From: a virus
DNA: 24,288 bases
IMG/VR virus record: IMGVR_UViG_3300006751_000131
Coordinates: 1-24,288 of that record
Reading direction: 5' to 3' (one strand)
Below the pieces are notes generated by a model. That model saw only the letters and a list, made by a program, of their open reading frames with translations, made no database searches and was not told where the DNA came from. Position numbers and translations under genes: made by a program. Positions 22,717 through 24,288 of the stretch are shown here, in pieces (within the stretch, counting starts at the first letter, position 1; every line of letters begins with the position of its first letter).

Positions 22717-24288
22717 TTAATCTGCCGTAACAACAACAGTATAATCTGATTGTTCTACAGCAGTTCCAAACCCAACAGAAATTGTAGTTGTTGATGGCCA
22801 TTTAACTTCTGTAAATACTTGTTGATAAGGAGAAGCAGTTTGATAAACTTGAACATTTACCGCTCTCGATGTATAACCATGTGTAACTGTGAAAATAGTA
22901 TCATCTGTACCAGAATTATTACCAACAACATCAGTTGTAGCGTGGGCTAATGCAAAAGATGCAGAAAGTGCAGGTAGTCTAGCAGCAGCTAACGTACCAG
23001 AAGATATATTACTTGCACTCGTTGTATCTGTTGTAGCAGAAGTAGCTAAACCATGTGAAGTTACACTTGTTAATGCGCCTGATAATTTACTAGTTGCAAT
23101 AGCCGCACCAGAAGCTACAGAAGCATTAACTACAGCGTCAGCAGCTAATTCATCAGCTCCTACAGCATCATCATCTAACTGAGCTTGTGATACTGAATTG
23201 TTAGCTAGTGTTGCAGCTCCACCATCTGCGACTGTTACATCACCACTTAAATCATTATAGATAGCGTCTCTTACAACACTAAAATCAGCTCTTTTTAATG
23301 TACCTCCGTCTGATACTAATAATTCATCAGCATCTGCAAGATCGCCCGTCATATTTGTTTGACCAGAAATTGCGTTGGTGTTAAGCATTGATCCCTCAAC
23401 AGCATTTGCTTGAATAGTCGCAGCTGCTGTAACATTCCCAGAACCATCGAAACTTGCAGAGGTCCAAACAACGTCTCCTGTCATACCTATTGTTCTACCG
23501 GTAGCTAAAGCCGTAGCAGTTGTTGCATTACCAGCTAAAGCAGCTGTAACTGTTCCAAATTTAGCATTCATTAACGTTCCAGAAAATACCTCACTACTAT
23601 TCGTAGCAGCTGTATATCCTGTAAAAAGTCCTAAACTATCGTCATATCCAAAGAAACCAACAGCCGCGGTTTCACCAGTATGATATCTAAATTCAATACC
23701 TCTATCTTTATTATCATCAGAGCCAGGAGCTGCATCACCACCTAATGTAAATATAGGATCATCAACTGTTACTACTGTAGAGTTTATCGTGGTTGTAGTA
23801 CCACTAACAATTAAATCACCATTAATAGTTAAATCCCCAGATATAGTTCCATCTATTGATGAACCACTTCCAATAGTATAATTGGTATCTATCAACGCAA
23901 GAGTCGTTTCAAGATTATCTTTACTAACACTAACATCAGTATTAGTTGTAAATGTAAGGTTAGATTGTAAATAGGTTTGTAAGACACTAACATCCATTCT
24001 TTTAAGTGTACCAGCATCACTAATAGCTAGTTCATCCGTTGAAGCTAAGCCCGATGTTAACGCTGTTTGACCTGAAATAACATTATTGTTAAGCATACTA
24101 CCTTCAACAGCGTTTGCTTGAATAGTTGCTGTTGTAGTGAAATTTCCAGAACCATCAAAGTTTGCAGATGCTAAAACTACATCACCAGTAGTTGTAAATG
24201 ATCTTGCATTTGCTAATGCAGTTGCTGTAGCAGCATTACCAGTACAAGTACCTGAGCTTCCACTTACATCACCCGTTACGTCGCCTAC
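22717..24288 (-). CDS. Repeat-containing tail fibre protein, 5' end beyond window
   Basis: The frame is open past the first in-window ATG (24096) to the window edge, and the 64 codons upstream are clearly coding (GNAATATALANARSFTTTGD is part of a repeat). The true start is therefore outside and 524 codons are seen. It has two 81-residue repeats (23998-24240 and 23290-23532) and between them a domain with TTTINSTVVTVDDPIFTLGG and then FRYHTGETAAVGFFGYDDSL, known from many marine phage fibres. Downstream is a T7-fibre-like segment (LSGDVTVADGGAATLANNSV, then QAQLDDDAVGADELAADAV). The end is a beta domain (~380-459 counted from 24096, VTHGYTSRAVNVQVYQTASP). Ala/Thr/Gly/Asp-rich strand repeats suggest a trimeric beta-helical shaft. 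It should be a receptor-binding or proximal fibre. The exact attachment point is unknown. Confidence 0.82.
   Translation of the reverse strand, partial: VGDVTGDVSGSSGTCTGNAATATALANARSFTTTGDVVLASANFDGSGNFTTTATIQANAVEGSMLNNNVISGQTALTSGLASTDELAISDAGTLKRMDVSVLQTYLQSNLTFTTNTDVSVSKDNLETTLALIDTNYTIGSGSSIDGTISGDLTINGDLIVSGTTTTINSTVVTVDDPIFTLGGDAAPGSDDNKDRGIEFRYHTGETAAVGFFGYDDSLGLFTGYTAATNSSEVFSGTLMNAKFGTVTAALAGNATTATALATGRTIGMTGDVVWTSASFDGSGNVTAAATIQANAVEGSMLNTNAISGQTNMTGDLADADELLVSDGGTLKRADFSVVRDAIYNDLSGDVTVADGGAATLANNSVSQAQLDDDAVGADELAADAVVNASVASGAAIATSKLSGALTSVTSHGLATSATTDTTSASNISSGTLAAARLPALSASFALAHATTDVVGNNSGTDDTIFTVTHGYTSRAVNVQVYQTASPYQQVFTEVKWPSTTTISVGFGTAVEQSDYTVVVTAD
23290..23532 (-). repeat. 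Fibre repeat, second copy (81 codons)
   Basis: This is one of two equal-length in-frame units in the fibre gene, running from GNATTATALATGR to SDGGTLKR. By my residue-by-residue alignment it matches the copy at 23998-24240 at 57 of 81 positions, with the core TIQANAVEGSMLN fully conserved. The units are 708 bases apart and carry the shaft motif FDGSGN. They probably arose by internal duplication. Confidence 0.9.
23998..24240 (-). repeat. Fibre repeat, first copy (81 codons)
   Basis: This is the upstream partner of the unit at 23290-23532, from GNAATATALANAR to SDAGTLKR, with no insertion or deletion between the two. It spans the in-window ATG at 24096, which shows that this ATG (inside EGSMLNNN, matched by EGSMLNTN in the other copy) is an internal methionine and not the gene start. 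Confidence 0.9.

Noticed and set aside
22889-23182. Plus-strand 97-codon frame opposite the repeat fibre gene
   Set aside because: Ala/Val-rich translation is the antisense image of the Ala/Thr/Ser-rich fibre.
24094-24096. ATG as the start of the repeat fibre gene
   Set aside because: The frame upstream is open and contains the first half of a repeat unit, and the same Met occurs inside the second repeat, so it is internal.

Overview
This window is a late (virion structure and DNA packaging) region of a tailed double-stranded DNA bacteriophage. Every gene I accept lies on the minus strand, so transcription runs from position 24288 towards 1. Genes are packed tightly: gaps are mostly under 80 bases, several start and stop codons overlap, and no stretch over 300 bases lacks a gene. 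The DNA is AT-rich. I see no tRNA, rRNA, integrase, insertion sequence or CRISPR array.

Host and phage type (inference): none of the start codons I inspected is preceded by a purine-rich Shine-Dalgarno sequence. They follow A/T-only leaders such as TTAAATTAAATA, which is the pattern of Bacteroidota. The protein types (acidic scaffold, ~800-residue portal, P22 gp10-like stabilization protein, S74 and LamG fibre proteins) recall uncultured marine phages of flavobacteria and the crAss-like (Crassvirales) podovirus plan. No tape measure, sheath or baseplate gene is visible, which fits a short-tailed phage, but both window ends cut through genes.

Layout in transcription order: (1) 24288-20654, adsorption genes: a repeat-containing tail fibre (5' end missing), a fibre with a C-terminal S74 intramolecular chaperone, and a LamG-domain protein. 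(2) 20651-19008, five small genes: an unknown, a coiled-coil protein, an unknown, a protein that looks like two tandem GroES-like folds, and a candidate small terminase. (3) 19008-11697, packaging and head: large terminase, portal, scaffold, major capsid protein, then a strong intrinsic terminator. (4) 11614-1, head completion and tail: an unknown virion-associated protein, a 49-residue cysteine-containing protein preceded by a long cUUCGg hairpin, two connector/ring proteins, a 2495-residue stabilization/tail hub protein, a small tail protein, a cupin-like protein, and the start of a probable ejected internal virion protein.

How they work together (family knowledge plus inference): scaffold and portal nucleate a capsid shell of the major capsid protein, terminase fills it with DNA, ring proteins and the stabilization protein close the portal and form the short tail, fibres bind the host, and the internal protein is ejected on infection. 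The terminator after the capsid gene should reduce transcription into the connector and tail genes. The most unusual items are the tandem GroES-like protein beside the packaging genes, the giant stabilization protein with a Cys/His cluster, the cupin-like protein in the tail module, and the hairpin plus mini-gene between head and connector genes.
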